Shown in pieces: positions 34,971 through 45,824 of a stretch of 64,000 bases of DNA. How positions within the stretch are numbered: the first letter of the stretch is position 1; each line of letters begins with the position of its first letter. The stretch is from contig CAXTUB010000011.1 of NCBI GenBank assembly GCA_964247385.1, positions 36,578-100,577 of the forward strand, given 5' to 3'. Origin of the DNA: TMP-86 sp964247385. GTDB lineage: Bacteria > Pseudomonadota > Gammaproteobacteria > Steroidobacterales > Steroidobacteraceae. A model generated the notes under the pieces. It was given only the letters and a program-made list of their open reading frames with translations, was not told where the DNA came from and made no database searches. A program made the position numbers and the translations under genes.

Positions 34971-35186
34971 ATGAGTGCACCTTTGGACGGCGTGGTGAGC
35001 GTCGAGCGCAATGGCAAGGTCTATCAAGCGTCCTACCGCGCCATCGGCGGCACCGCGTATATCGAAACGAGCATCGGGCCTACGGAGAGCGTGGACGTGG
35101 CCCAGTACGACAAGCGCTTGGATGAAATTGCGCGCGATGTGCTGAACGAGCACATCGACAAATATGCGAACAAGCCGAAGACCTGA
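34971..35186 (+). CDS. Hypothetical protein, 71 residues
   Basis: Starts MSAPLDGVVSVERNGKVYQAS. The N-terminal half looks beta-rich and the C-terminal half helical (AQYDKRLDEIARDVLNEHI). It is well composed for a folded small protein but no domain is recognised. GAGAG lies about four bases before the ATG. The 260 bases upstream, to the divergent PrcB-like gene, show nothing clear. Its stop codon lies within the first unit of a degenerate repeat array. Confidence 0.6.
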   Translation: MSAPLDGVVSVERNGKVYQASYRAIGGTAYIETSIGPTESVDVAQYDKRLDEIARDVLNEHIDKYANKPKT

Positions 35187-35333
35187 AGTTCAGCGTTTTC
35201 CGAACCTCAGGGCTCGTTGAAGCTCAGGGCTTCTGAAGCACACAGTCTTAGTGGCGCTCACCGTTTACTGAAGCGCACGGTTTCAGGAGCTCACCGCTTT
35301 CTGAAGCGGCCTAGCGTCCGCCGAAGCTGAGCG
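35184..35333 (+). repeat. Degenerate 16-18-base repeat array
   Basis: The non-coding stretch between the 71-residue gene and fadL consists largely of about nine imperfect copies of a unit like CTGAAGCTCAGGGTTTC. Clear copies include CTGAAGTTCAGCGTTTTC, TTGAAGCTCAGGGCTT, CTGAAGCACACAGTC, CTGAAGCGCACGGTTTC and CCGAAGCTGAGCGTC. No dyad or T-run typical of a terminator was found. Confidence 0.6.
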
Positions 35334-35334
35334 T

Positions 35335-36690
35335 CTAAAATTTTGCTGTCGCCTGGACGCCGAGAATATCGATGTGTGATTTCTGGCGCCCGTTGAGCAC
35401 GCCGTAAGCCAATTCATTGCCGGCGTCGGTGTCGAGAGATGCATTTCGCACGAACAGGTGCGCGTAGCCCAAATCGATAGTCAAAGTATCCAGCGGAGTC
35501 CAGCTCGCACCGAGCGCTAGCCACTTGCGGTCTTGGTCGGGCAGTCGCGGAGTCCGCGTCGAATTTCGCACCGGCGCTTGATCATAGGCAGCGCCCGCCC
35601 GCACCTTGAATGCGGCGGACATTCTGATCTCGGCGCCGGCGGCAAATCGCCACGTGTTCTTCCAGTCTTCCGGAGTCGTGCTGAGCGTGGCGCCGCCATC
35701 GCGCACGATTCGTAGCTCGTCAAATTTTTTCCATCCCGTCCATGAGACATCCGCCATCACCGATAGCTCCGGCGTGACGTTCTGCGCGATGGAAGCGGTC
35801 GCGGAGTCGGGCAGAGTCAGAGACAGACCCACCGGGCCGTTCGCGAGCGGGCCTCCGGGTGCGGAAGCGCCGGCGATGATGGCCGCGCCGGTTGGATCCG
35901 TCGCGGCGGCGGGGGTGAACGACACCGCGCCGGTGACGTGATATTTCAGTTTCGATCGATACGACAAGCCCACGCGAGTTTCCGGGCTCAAGTCGAGTAA
36001 CGCGCCGACGTTGTATCCCCACGCATGATCATCGCCGCGCACGGACGTGAACCCTTGCAATCCCGCATTGGCAGGCACCAGCAGCGGGTTGACCTGCGCA
36101 ATCACCGCCGTGTAGTTCACGGCGCTGCCCAGCTCAGCTTCGATTTTTTGAAAGCTCGCGCCGGCGCCGATGGATAGCGCGTCGGTGACTTGCCATGCAA
36201 TCGATGGATTGACGTTCAGCGTCTTGACGTCGGATCGCAGCGCGTGAAAGCGGCCGATCCATGAATCACGGTAATCCGTGCGCAATCCGAAAGGCGAATT
36301 GACGCCGACACCCGCGCTCAGGCGCGGCAAGATTTTCCCGCTCAAGTAAAAGGCGGGAATCGCGTTCTGGCTGCCGCCGTTTCCGCCTTCGTCGCCGAGC
36401 GGCTGGCCGAGCGCCGGCTGGGATGCGATGTCGTGAAAATGCGAAGAGACATCGATACCTGTAATTGAAAATGCGGCCTCGGCGCTGCGCAATTTCGAGA
36501 TCGCTGCAGGGTTGTAATAAAGAACGCTCGCATCATCGGCGACGGCCGCGGTGCCCGCGAACGCGCGGCCCAAGCCGCTCGCGCTTTGCTCGAGCAATGC
36601 AAAGCCCGATGCACTGGCGGCGCCGGCGCCGCACAAAGCGCCCACGATTCCGGCCGCGGCGCCTATCGCTACTCGAATTGACTTTGACAT
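35335..36690 (-). CDS. fadL: FadL-family outer-membrane long-chain fatty acid transporter
   Basis: A 451-residue 14-strand barrel protein of the FadL/TodX family, which lets hydrophobic molecules cross the outer membrane. Signal residues 1-27 (ASASG) are followed by FALLEQSASGLGRAFAGTAAVADDASVLYYNPA, the N-terminal hatch signature, spread over two segments. VNSPFGLRTDY and the final aromatic residue (ATAKF) fit. Substrate may be fatty acids or other hydrocarbons. No fad degradation gene is nearby. pyrF lies downstream of pyrF's own divergent partner, 37 bases beyond the fadL start. Confidence 0.9.
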   Translation of the reverse strand: MSKSIRVAIGAAAGIVGALCGAGAASASGFALLEQSASGLGRAFAGTAAVADDASVLYYNPAAISKLRSAEAAFSITGIDVSSHFHDIASQPALGQPLGDEGGNGGSQNAIPAFYLSGKILPRLSAGVGVNSPFGLRTDYRDSWIGRFHALRSDVKTLNVNPSIAWQVTDALSIGAGASFQKIEAELGSAVNYTAVIAQVNPLLVPANAGLQGFTSVRGDDHAWGYNVGALLDLSPETRVGLSYRSKLKYHVTGAVSFTPAAATDPTGAAIIAGASAPGGPLANGPVGLSLTLPDSATASIAQNVTPELSVMADVSWTGWKKFDELRIVRDGGATLSTTPEDWKNTWRFAAGAEIRMSAAFKVRAGAAYDQAPVRNSTRTPRLPDQDRKWLALGASWTPLDTLTIDLGYAHLFVRNASLDTDAGNELAYGVLNGRQKSHIDILGVQATAKF

Positions 36691-36727
36691 GGTTCAACTC
36701 TCCGCCAATGAATCGAGGATTGTGCGC

Positions 36728-37558
36728 TCAACGTCGCTCGAAGCCCAGATCGCGGCGCACCGCTTCGATACTCAAATGCAGGTCGCGGGCCGCAGCGCCG
36801 ATTGCGCGGGCTGAGCCATCGCCCGCGAAAATGATCGATCGCGACGCGTTGATGAGAAGGCCTTTGCGCTCGCCATTCAAGCCGGCGGAAAGCACGCGCT
36901 GCAAATCGCCGCCCTGCGCGCCGATTCCCGGCACGAGAAACGTGAGCTCGGGGTGCGCAGCGCGCAATGCAGCCATCTCCTCAGGATAGGTTGCGCCCAC
37001 GACCAACATGACATTGCGCAGCGAATTCCAATCGCGCGCTGCGCGCAGCGCCACGTGGCGGTACAGCGGTAGCCCGTCACACATCAAATCTTGAAAATCT
37101 CGCGCTCCCTCATTCGACGTGCGGCACAGGAGTGCCGCACCGTGCGCGCCGTCGTCGATGAACGGCCGCACTGCATCGGTTCCCATGTACGGGTTGACGG
37201 TCATCGCATCTGCCCCGTATCGCACGAATGCCTCGCGCGCGTACGCCATCGCGGTGTTGCCGATATCGCCTCTTTTCGCATCCAGAATGAGCAGGGCGCG
37301 CGGCGCAACGCAGCGGACGTATGCGATGCTTTCTTCGAGTTGCTGCTCTGCGCCCACAGCGCTGTAGAACGCGATTTGCGGCTTGTAAGCCGCCGCATAC
37401 TCGCACGTGGCATCGACGACCCGGCGGGTGAAGTCGAATAGGGGCGAGCTCGACGCGGCGAGCTCTGCAGGCATCTTGGCCGGATCTGGATCGAGCCCCA
37501 CGCAGAGCAGGCTATGGTTCTGCGCGGTTTCGAGCCGCTCGTGAAAAGCGAATGGCAT
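36728..37558 (-). CDS. pyrF: PyrF, orotidine 5'-phosphate decarboxylase (type 2)
   Basis: Last step of UMP synthesis. The catalytic Lys/Asp region reads LILDAKRGDIGNTAMAYA. The long form (276 residues) with LCVGLDPDPAKMP near the N-terminus, TVNPYMGTDAV, and LVVGATYPEEMAALR followed by FLVPGIGAQGGDL is the type 2 subfamily found in mycobacteria and some proteobacteria, not the short E. coli form. ATG 37558 is chosen; longer frames add 47 residues with no likeness. It is followed by fadL on the same strand. Confidence 0.95.
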   Translation of the reverse strand: MPFAFHERLETAQNHSLLCVGLDPDPAKMPAELAASSSPLFDFTRRVVDATCEYAAAYKPQIAFYSAVGAEQQLEESIAYVRCVAPRALLILDAKRGDIGNTAMAYAREAFVRYGADAMTVNPYMGTDAVRPFIDDGAHGAALLCRTSNEGARDFQDLMCDGLPLYRHVALRAARDWNSLRNVMLVVGATYPEEMAALRAAHPELTFLVPGIGAQGGDLQRVLSAGLNGERKGLLINASRSIIFAGDGSARAIGAAARDLHLSIEAVRRDLGFERR

Positions 37559-38072
37559 GTTGAGGCGCAATGATACGCATGCTGACAAAAAGAGTATCCT
37601 CGAGCACCCGGCTCGAGTCACCGCTTTGCCTCGTAAGTCCCGCATTCGGCCGCGTTTGGTGCTCACGCCGCCCGCGCACCGTTCCGCGAAATTCACCACT
37701 CGCCAAGCGCTGCTGAGGTTTTTCGCGATCGCCGACGCGTGGGAGTTATCGCCGCTCCAGCAGTGCAGACTATTGAGAATTCCTTCTCCGCAGGTACTGA
37801 CGCGTTACCGGCTCGGACAGGCGCCGCGGCTCTCGGCGCATCAGCATGAAAGAATTTCGCTGCTGGCGAGCATTCAGTCATCTCTCAAGAGCGAGTCCGC
37901 CGATGCCGACCACGCGTGGGCCTTCTTGCACAGTCCGCTCGCGAAAGACCCCTTCGCGGGCGACAGTCCGCTGTATTTCATTCTGGAAAATGGGTTGCCT
38001 GCGCTGCGCGGAGTTGCGCGCCTCTTGATCCGCAAGTCCGCCGGTTCAGGCGTTTCGTCGGCTGAGGTATAA
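37557..38072 (+). CDS. Orphan protein resembling Xre/MbcA/ParS antitoxins (DUF2384-like)
   Basis: The core, from FTTRQALLRFFAIADAW to NGLPALRGVARLLIR, follows the same plan as the antitoxin at 44322: helical DNA-binding-like part, then a C-terminal block with FILENGLPALRGVARLL that matches LMVKNGAPAMQLVRRLL of that antitoxin. In the family this block binds the RES toxin. No RES gene is adjacent here, so it is an orphan regulator or a relic. The first ATG overlaps the divergent pyrF start; TTG 37626 or GTG 37659 may be the true start. Assignment is from pattern only. Confidence 0.6.
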   Translation: MLRRNDTHADKKSILEHPARVTALPRKSRIRPRLVLTPPAHRSAKFTTRQALLRFFAIADAWELSPLQQCRLLRIPSPQVLTRYRLGQAPRLSAHQHERISLLASIQSSLKSESADADHAWAFLHSPLAKDPFAGDSPLYFILENGLPALRGVARLLIRKSAGSGVSSAEV

Positions 38073-38073
38073 T
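38068..38073 (+). promoter_or_regulatory. Probable -10 box of tRNA-Leu
   Basis: A perfect TATAAT sits 15 bases before the tRNA-Leu 5' end and overlaps the stop codon of the upstream gene. TTCAGG, 17 bases further upstream, is a weak -35 candidate. Confidence 0.5.
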
Positions 38074-38087
38074 TTCAAGCTTCCCAT

Positions 38088-38173
<86 letters not shown>

Positions 38174-38195
38174 CTCGCATTCAATAGAGGACATC

Positions 38196-39500
38196 ATGCA
38201 AGTTTCCGTCGAGAGCACCGGCAAGCTGGAGCGCAAACTTCAGGTGCACATCCCCGCGGCGCAGGTCTCGCGGGAGATCGATGACCGCCTGAAGACGATT
38301 GGCCGCACCGCGCGGCTCAATGGCTTTCGCCCGGGCAAGGCGCCATTGAACGTGATCCGCAGGCAATTCGGCGCGCAGGTGCAGCGTGAAGTCATTGGCG
38401 ATTTGCTGCAGTCGAGCTTTTCACAGGCGGTGACCCAGGAGCAGCTGAACCCCGCGGGTACGCCTCGGATCGAGCCGCAGAGCGCGGGCGAAGGCCAGGA
38501 CTTGCGCTACGTCGCAATCTTCGAAGTGTATCCGGACGTGCAGCTGAAGCCGCTCGATGAGTTGCAGATCGAGCAGACCATCGCGCAAGTGGAAGAGCAC
38601 GATATCGATGCCATGATCGAGCGTCTGCGCACCGAGCGGCCGCGCTACAGCGCCGTCGAGCGCGATGCGCGGCAGGGCGACCGGCTCAACATCGACTTCG
38701 ACGGCACGATCGCGGGTGAAGCGTTTGCGGGTGGGAAAGGTGAGAACGTTTCGTTTGTTCTCGGGCAACAGCGCATGTTGCCGGAATTCGAGCAGGGCTT
38801 GCTTGGCGTGCATGGCGGCGATGAGAAAACCCTCGCCGTGACGTTTCCCGCCGATTACCGCGTCAGCGAGCTCTCCGGCAAGACGGCCGAGTTCAAAATT
38901 CGCGTAAAGGGTGTGGAGGAAGGCTCTCGTCCAGATCTCGATGATGAGTTCTTCAAGGATTTGGGTGTGCAGGAAGGCGGCATCGATCGGCTTCGCGCCG
39001 ACATTGCCGAGAATTTACAGAGGGCGCTCGCGCAAAATTTACGTGCGCGGAATCGGCAAAGATTGCTCGAGCATCTGCACAACCTCAATCCAATCGATGT
39101 GCCGGCATCGCTCGTGGCTTCTCAGGTGGAGGAGATGCAGGTCGAAGCCATGCGGCGCGCGGGCGTCAAAGATCCTGCGCAAGCCCCGGCGCGGGAGCAG
39201 TTCGAGCCGTTGGCGCGCCGCCGGGTGGCGCTCGGCCTGGTGCTGAACGAAATCATCAAGCGCGAGCAAATCGTGCTCGATCAGCGCCGGGTCTCTGAGC
39301 GCTTAAAAGAGATTGCGCAGGGTTACGCCGAGCCCGAAGAGCTCATCAAAGCGTATCGTCAGAACTCAGGCGCCATGAGACAGGTCGAAAGTCTCGTTTT
39401 GGAAGATCAAGTCGTGGATCGGGTGCGGGAACGCGCTAAGGTGACCGAGGCCAAATCGAGCTTCAGTGAGGTCATGCAGCTGGTTTCGCCGGCAAGTTAG
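38196..39500 (+). CDS. tig: Trigger factor, ribosome-associated chaperone and peptidyl-prolyl isomerase
   Basis: A 434-residue protein of the standard three-domain plan. The ribosome-binding N-domain carries the signature loop GFRPGKAPLNVI (about residues 44-55). The FKBP-type PPIase domain spans about 150-245 (GDRLNIDFDGTIAGEAFAGG). The long helical C-terminal chaperone domain follows. It binds nascent chains at the exit tunnel and is the first gene of the conserved tig-clpP-clpX-lon order, which supports the assignment. Confidence 0.97.
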   Translation: MQVSVESTGKLERKLQVHIPAAQVSREIDDRLKTIGRTARLNGFRPGKAPLNVIRRQFGAQVQREVIGDLLQSSFSQAVTQEQLNPAGTPRIEPQSAGEGQDLRYVAIFEVYPDVQLKPLDELQIEQTIAQVEEHDIDAMIERLRTERPRYSAVERDARQGDRLNIDFDGTIAGEAFAGGKGENVSFVLGQQRMLPEFEQGLLGVHGGDEKTLAVTFPADYRVSELSGKTAEFKIRVKGVEEGSRPDLDDEFFKDLGVQEGGIDRLRADIAENLQRALAQNLRARNRQRLLEHLHNLNPIDVPASLVASQVEEMQVEAMRRAGVKDPAQAPAREQFEPLARRRVALGLVLNEIIKREQIVLDQRRVSERLKEIAQGYAEPEELIKAYRQNSGAMRQVESLVLEDQVVDRVRERAKVTEAKSSFSEVMQLVSPAS

Positions 39501-39533
39501 CGGCTTGCATGGCACGGAAAAATTCACACCGAC

Positions 39534-39559
39534 TTGAATCGCGAGCTTCCCGGCCCTAA
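39534..39559 (+). promoter_or_regulatory. Heat-shock (sigma-32-like) promoter before clpP
   Basis: CTTGAAT followed after 14 bases by CCCTAACT resembles the sigma-32 consensus (CTTGAAA, 11-16 bases, CCCATNT). It lies 22 bases upstream of the clpP start; clpP is heat-shock controlled in E. coli. Confidence 0.45.
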
Positions 39560-39580
39560 CTTCGTGTTGGAGAGGTATTC

Positions 39581-40198
39581 ATGACTACGCGTGCTTTGAA
39601 TTTGGTGCCCATGGTCGTCGAGCAAACGGCTCGCGGCGAAAGGGCTTATGACATCTATTCGCGCTTACTCAAGGAGCGCGTCATTTTTATCGTTGGGCCG
39701 GTCGAAGACTATATGGCAAATCTTGTCGTGGCCCAGTTGTTATTTCTCGAATCGGAAAACCCGGATAAAGACATTGCGCTCTACATCAATTCACCAGGCG
39801 GCTCGGTGAGCGCGGGTCTGGCAATTTATGACAGCATGCAATTCATCAAGCCCGATGTCAGCACGATTTGCGTGGGGCTCGCCGCCTCGATGGGCGCGGT
39901 GCTGCTAGCCGGCGGAACGGCCGGCAAGCGCTATTCGCTGCCGAACTCGAAAATCATGATTCATCAGCCCTCGGCAGGGTTTCAAGGCCAGGCCTCCGAT
40001 ATCGACATCCACGCCCGTGACGTACTCGACACTCGCGAGCGCTTGAATGCGATTTTGGCGCGCCATACCGGCAAGACGCCGGATGAGATTCGCGCCGCGA
40101 GCGACCGCGACAACTTCATGAATCCGGTCGCAGCGCACGCTTTTGGCCTGATCGATTCAGTTCTCGAGAAGCGGGCCGAATTACCCGTCAAGACGTGA
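39581..40198 (+). CDS. clpP: ClpP, ATP-dependent Clp protease proteolytic subunit
   Basis: This serine protease forms a double heptamer ring and degrades substrates unfolded by ClpX or ClpA. The nucleophile is Ser103 in GLAASMGAV, the histidine is His128 in MIHQPSAG, and Asp177 lies in SDRDNFM. The N-terminal LVPMVVEQTARGERAYDIYSRLL is the conserved propeptide junction, in two pieces. At 205 residues it has the family length. GGAGAGG before the ATG is a strong ribosome site. clpX follows after 70 bases. Confidence 0.98.
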   Translation: MTTRALNLVPMVVEQTARGERAYDIYSRLLKERVIFIVGPVEDYMANLVVAQLLFLESENPDKDIALYINSPGGSVSAGLAIYDSMQFIKPDVSTICVGLAASMGAVLLAGGTAGKRYSLPNSKIMIHQPSAGFQGQASDIDIHARDVLDTRERLNAILARHTGKTPDEIRAASDRDNFMNPVAAHAFGLIDSVLEKRAELPVKT

Positions 40199-40268
40199 TG
40201 TAAACCGCGGTGTGCGCCACTTGTTTGATGCGATATAGTGGAGCGCACTCGGGTTCGATGAGGAAAGC

Positions 40269-41588
40269 ATGAGCGAGGATTCCCGCGGTAAGCACGACGA
40301 CGGCAAGCTTTTGTATTGCTCGTTTTGTGGGAAGAGTCAGCACGAAGTCAGAAAGCTCATTGCCGGCCCTTCCGTGTTCGTATGCGATGAGTGTGTCGAG
40401 CTGTGCAACGACATCATTCGCGAGGAACTCGAGGAGCGCGCCGAGCGCACCCGAGACAAGCTGCCCAAGCCCCAGGAAATCAAAAAAGTCCTCGATGAAT
40501 ATGTGATCGGCCAGGAGCGCGCCAAGCGCGTGTTGTCCGTAGCCGTCTACAACCATTACAAGCGTCTGCAGACGCGCGGTGGAGAAGCTTCGCCGCGCGC
40601 CAAAGACGAGGTCGAGCTTGCGAAGAGCAACATTTTGCTGATCGGCCCCACGGGGTCGGGCAAGACGCTGCTGGCCGAGACTCTGGCGCGTCTGCTCAAC
40701 GTGCCCTTCACCATTGCCGATGCGACCACGCTGACCGAAGCCGGCTATGTCGGTGAAGACGTCGAAAACATCATTCAGAAGCTGTTGCAGAAATGCGACT
40801 ACGACGTCGAGAAAGCGCAGACGGGCATTGTGTACATCGACGAGATCGACAAGATCTCGCGCAAGTCCGATAACCCGTCGATTACGCGTGATGTGTCGGG
40901 TGAGGGCGTTCAGCAAGCGTTGCTCAAGCTCATTGAGGGCACGATCGCGTCGGTTCCTCCGCAGGGCGGCCGCAAGCATCCGCAGCAGGAGTTCCTGCAA
41001 GTGGACACCACGAACATCCTGTTCATTTGCGGCGGTGCGTTTGCGGGCCTCGAAAAAATCATCATGAACCGCACGCACAAGAGCGGCATCGGTTTCGTGG
41101 CTGAAGTGCGCCAGCACGATGCGCGCCCGCACGGCAATGATGTATTTCACGACACCGAGCCTGAGGATCTGATCAAGTTCGGATTGATCCCGGAGTTCGT
41201 TGGCCGCTTGCCCGTCGTGGCGACGCTCGAAGAGCTCGACGAGGAAGCGCTCATTTCGATTCTCATGCAGCCGAAGAATGCGTTGTCCAAGCAGTACAAA
41301 CGCTTGTTCGACATGGAAGGCGTCGAGCTGGATTTTCGCGAGGATGCGCTCCGCTGTGTGGCGCGCAAGGCCATGCAGCGAAAAACCGGCGCGCGGGGCT
41401 TGCGCACTATTTTGGAAAATGTGCTGCTCGACACCATGTACGACTTGCCTTCGCTGCGCAATGTGCAGAAAGTAGTCGTCGATGAGCACGTCATCGACGG
41501 TCACAACAAGCCTTTCATCGTGTACCGCACGGAAGAATCCCGGCTCATCGCTCCGGTCGAGGAGCAGCGCCGTCCCACGGGGTCGTAG
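40269..41588 (+). CDS. clpX: ClpX, AAA+ unfoldase of the Clp protease
   Basis: The N-terminal zinc-binding dimerisation domain uses Cys17, 20, 39 and 42. The AAA+ module has Walker A GPTGSGKTLL, Walker B IVYIDEIDKI, a GYVGEDVE pore loop and an RKSDNPSITRDVSGEGVQQALLK segment around it. The IGF-type loop that docks on ClpP is present (KSGIGFVAEV). At 439 residues it is slightly longer than E. coli ClpX. A long frame on the opposite strand is a shadow of this gene. Confidence 0.98.
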   Translation: MSEDSRGKHDDGKLLYCSFCGKSQHEVRKLIAGPSVFVCDECVELCNDIIREELEERAERTRDKLPKPQEIKKVLDEYVIGQERAKRVLSVAVYNHYKRLQTRGGEASPRAKDEVELAKSNILLIGPTGSGKTLLAETLARLLNVPFTIADATTLTEAGYVGEDVENIIQKLLQKCDYDVEKAQTGIVYIDEIDKISRKSDNPSITRDVSGEGVQQALLKLIEGTIASVPPQGGRKHPQQEFLQVDTTNILFICGGAFAGLEKIIMNRTHKSGIGFVAEVRQHDARPHGNDVFHDTEPEDLIKFGLIPEFVGRLPVVATLEELDEEALISILMQPKNALSKQYKRLFDMEGVELDFREDALRCVARKAMQRKTGARGLRTILENVLLDTMYDLPSLRNVQKVVVDEHVIDGHNKPFIVYRTEESRLIAPVEEQRRPTGS

Positions 41589-41649
41589 GCCCCGCGCGTG
41601 CATCTCGCGGTGCGGCATTCAAGGAATGTCTGCCGCTGCCGTTTCCTTT

Positions 41650-41676
41650 CTTGAAAGTGGCTGCATCAGCCGCATG
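41650..41676 (+). promoter_or_regulatory. Heat-shock (sigma-32-like) promoter before lon
   Basis: CTTGAAA at 41650-41656, 13 bases, then CCGCATGT matches the sigma-32 pattern better than the sigma-70 pattern. It is about 45 bases upstream of the lon GTG. lon belongs to the heat-shock regulon in E. coli. Confidence 0.55.
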
Positions 41677-41719
41677 TTGTTTTCACAACGCGCGTGGCGC
41701 GTGAACTAAGGTACCTGCC

Positions 41720-44182
<2,463 letters not shown>

Positions 44183-44201
44183 AGTATTAATAGCTTCTCG
44201 T

Positions 44202-44228
44202 AAAAGCCGCGCTCTGCGCGGCTTTTTT
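44202..44228 (+). terminator. Rho-independent terminator after lon
   Basis: The stem AAAAGCCGCG/CGCGGCTTTT has a short CTCTG-type loop and runs directly into a run of T. It starts 20 bases after the lon stop and separates the core protease run from the accessory genes. Confidence 0.92.
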
Positions 44229-44305
44229 ATACTGGGATTAATACCTTACTGTATTAACTTGATGTCTTAAATCACTTTGTATTCCGTTGCTTTTGGATAA
44301 AAAGC

Positions 44306-44321
44306 ACTCCAATATTGGAGT
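44306..44321. promoter_or_regulatory. 16-bp perfect palindrome touching the antitoxin start; probable operator
   Basis: ACTCCAATATTGGAGT is a perfect dyad ending at the base before the antitoxin ATG. TTGCTT (44287) and CAATAT (44310) are weak -35 and -10 candidates at 17-base spacing, which would place the operator over the -10 and make the transcript leaderless. Antitoxins of this class bind such dyads to repress their own operon. Confidence 0.55.
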
Positions 44322-44756
44322 ATGCCGACGCTGAGCTATCCCGACACGCTGTATCAGCCTTCGCCCTGGATTGACCTGAGCTCGCGCGCTGAGCGTGAAC
44401 GATTGAGCGCCGCAGCGATTGCTGCATTCTTCAACATCATGGATCGGTGGAAGGTGCGCGATGAGTCGGCGAAGACCTTGCTCGCGGTGTCGAACGGCGC
44501 GTTCTACGAACTAAAAAAGCGCCCCAAGAATCGTCTGCTGGATGCGGACAAACTGTCTCGAATCTCGTATCTCGTCGGAATTTTCAAAGCACTCAATATT
44601 CTCCATTCGCTCCCGCTGGCCGATGAGTGGGTGTCTCTTCCTAACAGTAATCGTCTGTTTGGCGGACTCGCTCCGCTCGAATTGATGGTGAAAAATGGCG
44701 CCCCGGCGATGCAGCTCGTGCGGCGTCTCCTGGATGTGCGCCGTGGCGGAGGCTGA
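44322..44756 (+). CDS. Antitoxin of the Xre/MbcA/ParS (DUF2384) family
   Basis: A 144-residue protein. The central helical part (ERERLSAAAIAAFFNIMDRWKV, in two helices) corresponds to the degenerate Xre-type DNA-binding region. The C-terminal block has LFGGLAPLELMVKNGAPAMQLVRRLLDVRRGG, read as consecutive short motifs, which is the DUF2384 toxin-binding signature. The next gene encodes a RES toxin and overlaps it, so the identification as antitoxin is firm. A palindrome directly before its ATG suggests autoregulation. A second, unpaired relative lies at 37557. Confidence 0.88.
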   Translation: MPTLSYPDTLYQPSPWIDLSSRAERERLSAAAIAAFFNIMDRWKVRDESAKTLLAVSNGAFYELKKRPKNRLLDADKLSRISYLVGIFKALNILHSLPLADEWVSLPNSNRLFGGLAPLELMVKNGAPAMQLVRRLLDVRRGGG

Positions 44757-45456
44757 CTCGAAGGACTCGAGCGAGGAGTTGCCGGCGACGCTCGTGCGCG
44801 GGCGGGATTTGCACCGGCTGATACCCGCGAAATATTCAGAGCGCGGAGAAAGCACGCTCACTCGAATCGCCGATGACGATGCGCACCTCGCGCTCATTTT
44901 CGATCTCGACCATGCCACCAACGACCGCTTGCTTGCGGAGAACGATCGCGACCCGGGCATTGGCGCCGCGGAGCTCGTCTTTGGAGTGCCGCATTACCGC
45001 ATCATCAACGCGGCATTTGCGCATCCACATCCGCTCGGCAGCCGTTTCAGCAGCGCGGAGCGCGGCGCTTGGTATTGTGCGTACCAGTTGCGCACGGCGC
45101 AGGCGGAGATTGTTTTTCATCGCACCGTTCAGCTCGCTGAGATCGGGCGCTTCCACGACGAGGCGCAATACGACGATTATTTGTGCGATATCGACGCCGT
45201 CCTGCACGACCTTCGCCTCACGGGGAACGCCGCACCGTATCTCGAGCCCGACAGTTACGTCGCATCACAAGGTGTCGCCCAGCGCCTTCTTGCGCGCGGC
45301 GCCCTCGGTCTCATTTATCCGAGTGTGCGGCGCGCACGCGGAACCTGCGTCGCGGCGTTCAGGCCCGCACTCGTTTCCAATGTGCGCAAAGGCTCAACAT
45401 TGATACTTCGCTGGCAGGGCGCCACAACTCCCCATATTGAAATACTCGCATCTTGA
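44734..45456 (+). CDS. RES-domain toxin
   Basis: RES toxins degrade or modify NAD+ and arrest growth. The 240-residue chain carries the domain from LHRLIPAKYSERG to the C-terminus. The conserved Arg-Glu-Ser positions probably correspond to Arg in HRLIP or YSERG, Glu in SAERGAWYCAYQLRTAQAE, and a Ser in LIYPSVRRARG. The start ATG 44734 overlaps the antitoxin by 23 bases; GTG 44743 is an alternative. Overlap and order (antitoxin first) match known Xre-RES pairs. The exact catalytic residues are inferred. Confidence 0.88.
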   Translation: MCAVAEADSKDSSEELPATLVRGRDLHRLIPAKYSERGESTLTRIADDDAHLALIFDLDHATNDRLLAENDRDPGIGAAELVFGVPHYRIINAAFAHPHPLGSRFSSAERGAWYCAYQLRTAQAEIVFHRTVQLAEIGRFHDEAQYDDYLCDIDAVLHDLRLTGNAAPYLEPDSYVASQGVAQRLLARGALGLIYPSVRRARGTCVAAFRPALVSNVRKGSTLILRWQGATTPHIEILAS

Positions 45457-45499
45457 GCCTTGGCGTAAAATGCTCGAGGCAAACCGCCTTGGCTAAATC

Positions 45500-45575
45500 G
45501 GGTGCTTAGCTCAGCTGGTAGAGCGTCGCCTTTACACGGCGAATGTCGGGGGTTCGAGCCCCTCAGCACCCACCA
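45500..45575 (+). tRNA. tRNA-Val (anticodon TAC)
   Basis: The acceptor stem pairs GGGTGCT with AGCACCC. The anticodon stem TCGCC/GGCGA has loop TTTACAC, giving TAC. The 3' CCA is encoded. TAAAAT at 45466-45471 may be its -10. The 249 bases downstream, to the SDR gene, contain no supported feature. Confidence 0.96.
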
Positions 45576-45824
45576 GCTCTCAACCGCACGACATGGCACT
45601 CGAGTACACCATGCGGGGTCGAGCGAGTCGTTGCTGTCGAGGAACAGCGATCAGGCAAGCCATGCAGCTTCTGTTCACGCACACACACAACGTCGCCGAA
45701 GGGGCGGGTGCGGTGTCGTTACTGCCACCGTAGATGCGTTGACCTCGAGCATTGGCATACGCCCGGGCGATCGGGTACTCCCACATGTCAGATCAACCGT
45801 CATGCACAGCGCCTCCTCGCGCAC

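Noticed and set aside
35184..35333. CRISPR array
   Set aside because: Repeats are too short (16-18 bases), too variable, and have no spacers of regular length; no cas genes are present.
40188..41618. 476-codon frame opposite clpX
   Set aside because: Antisense shadow; ClpX is intact and conserved.
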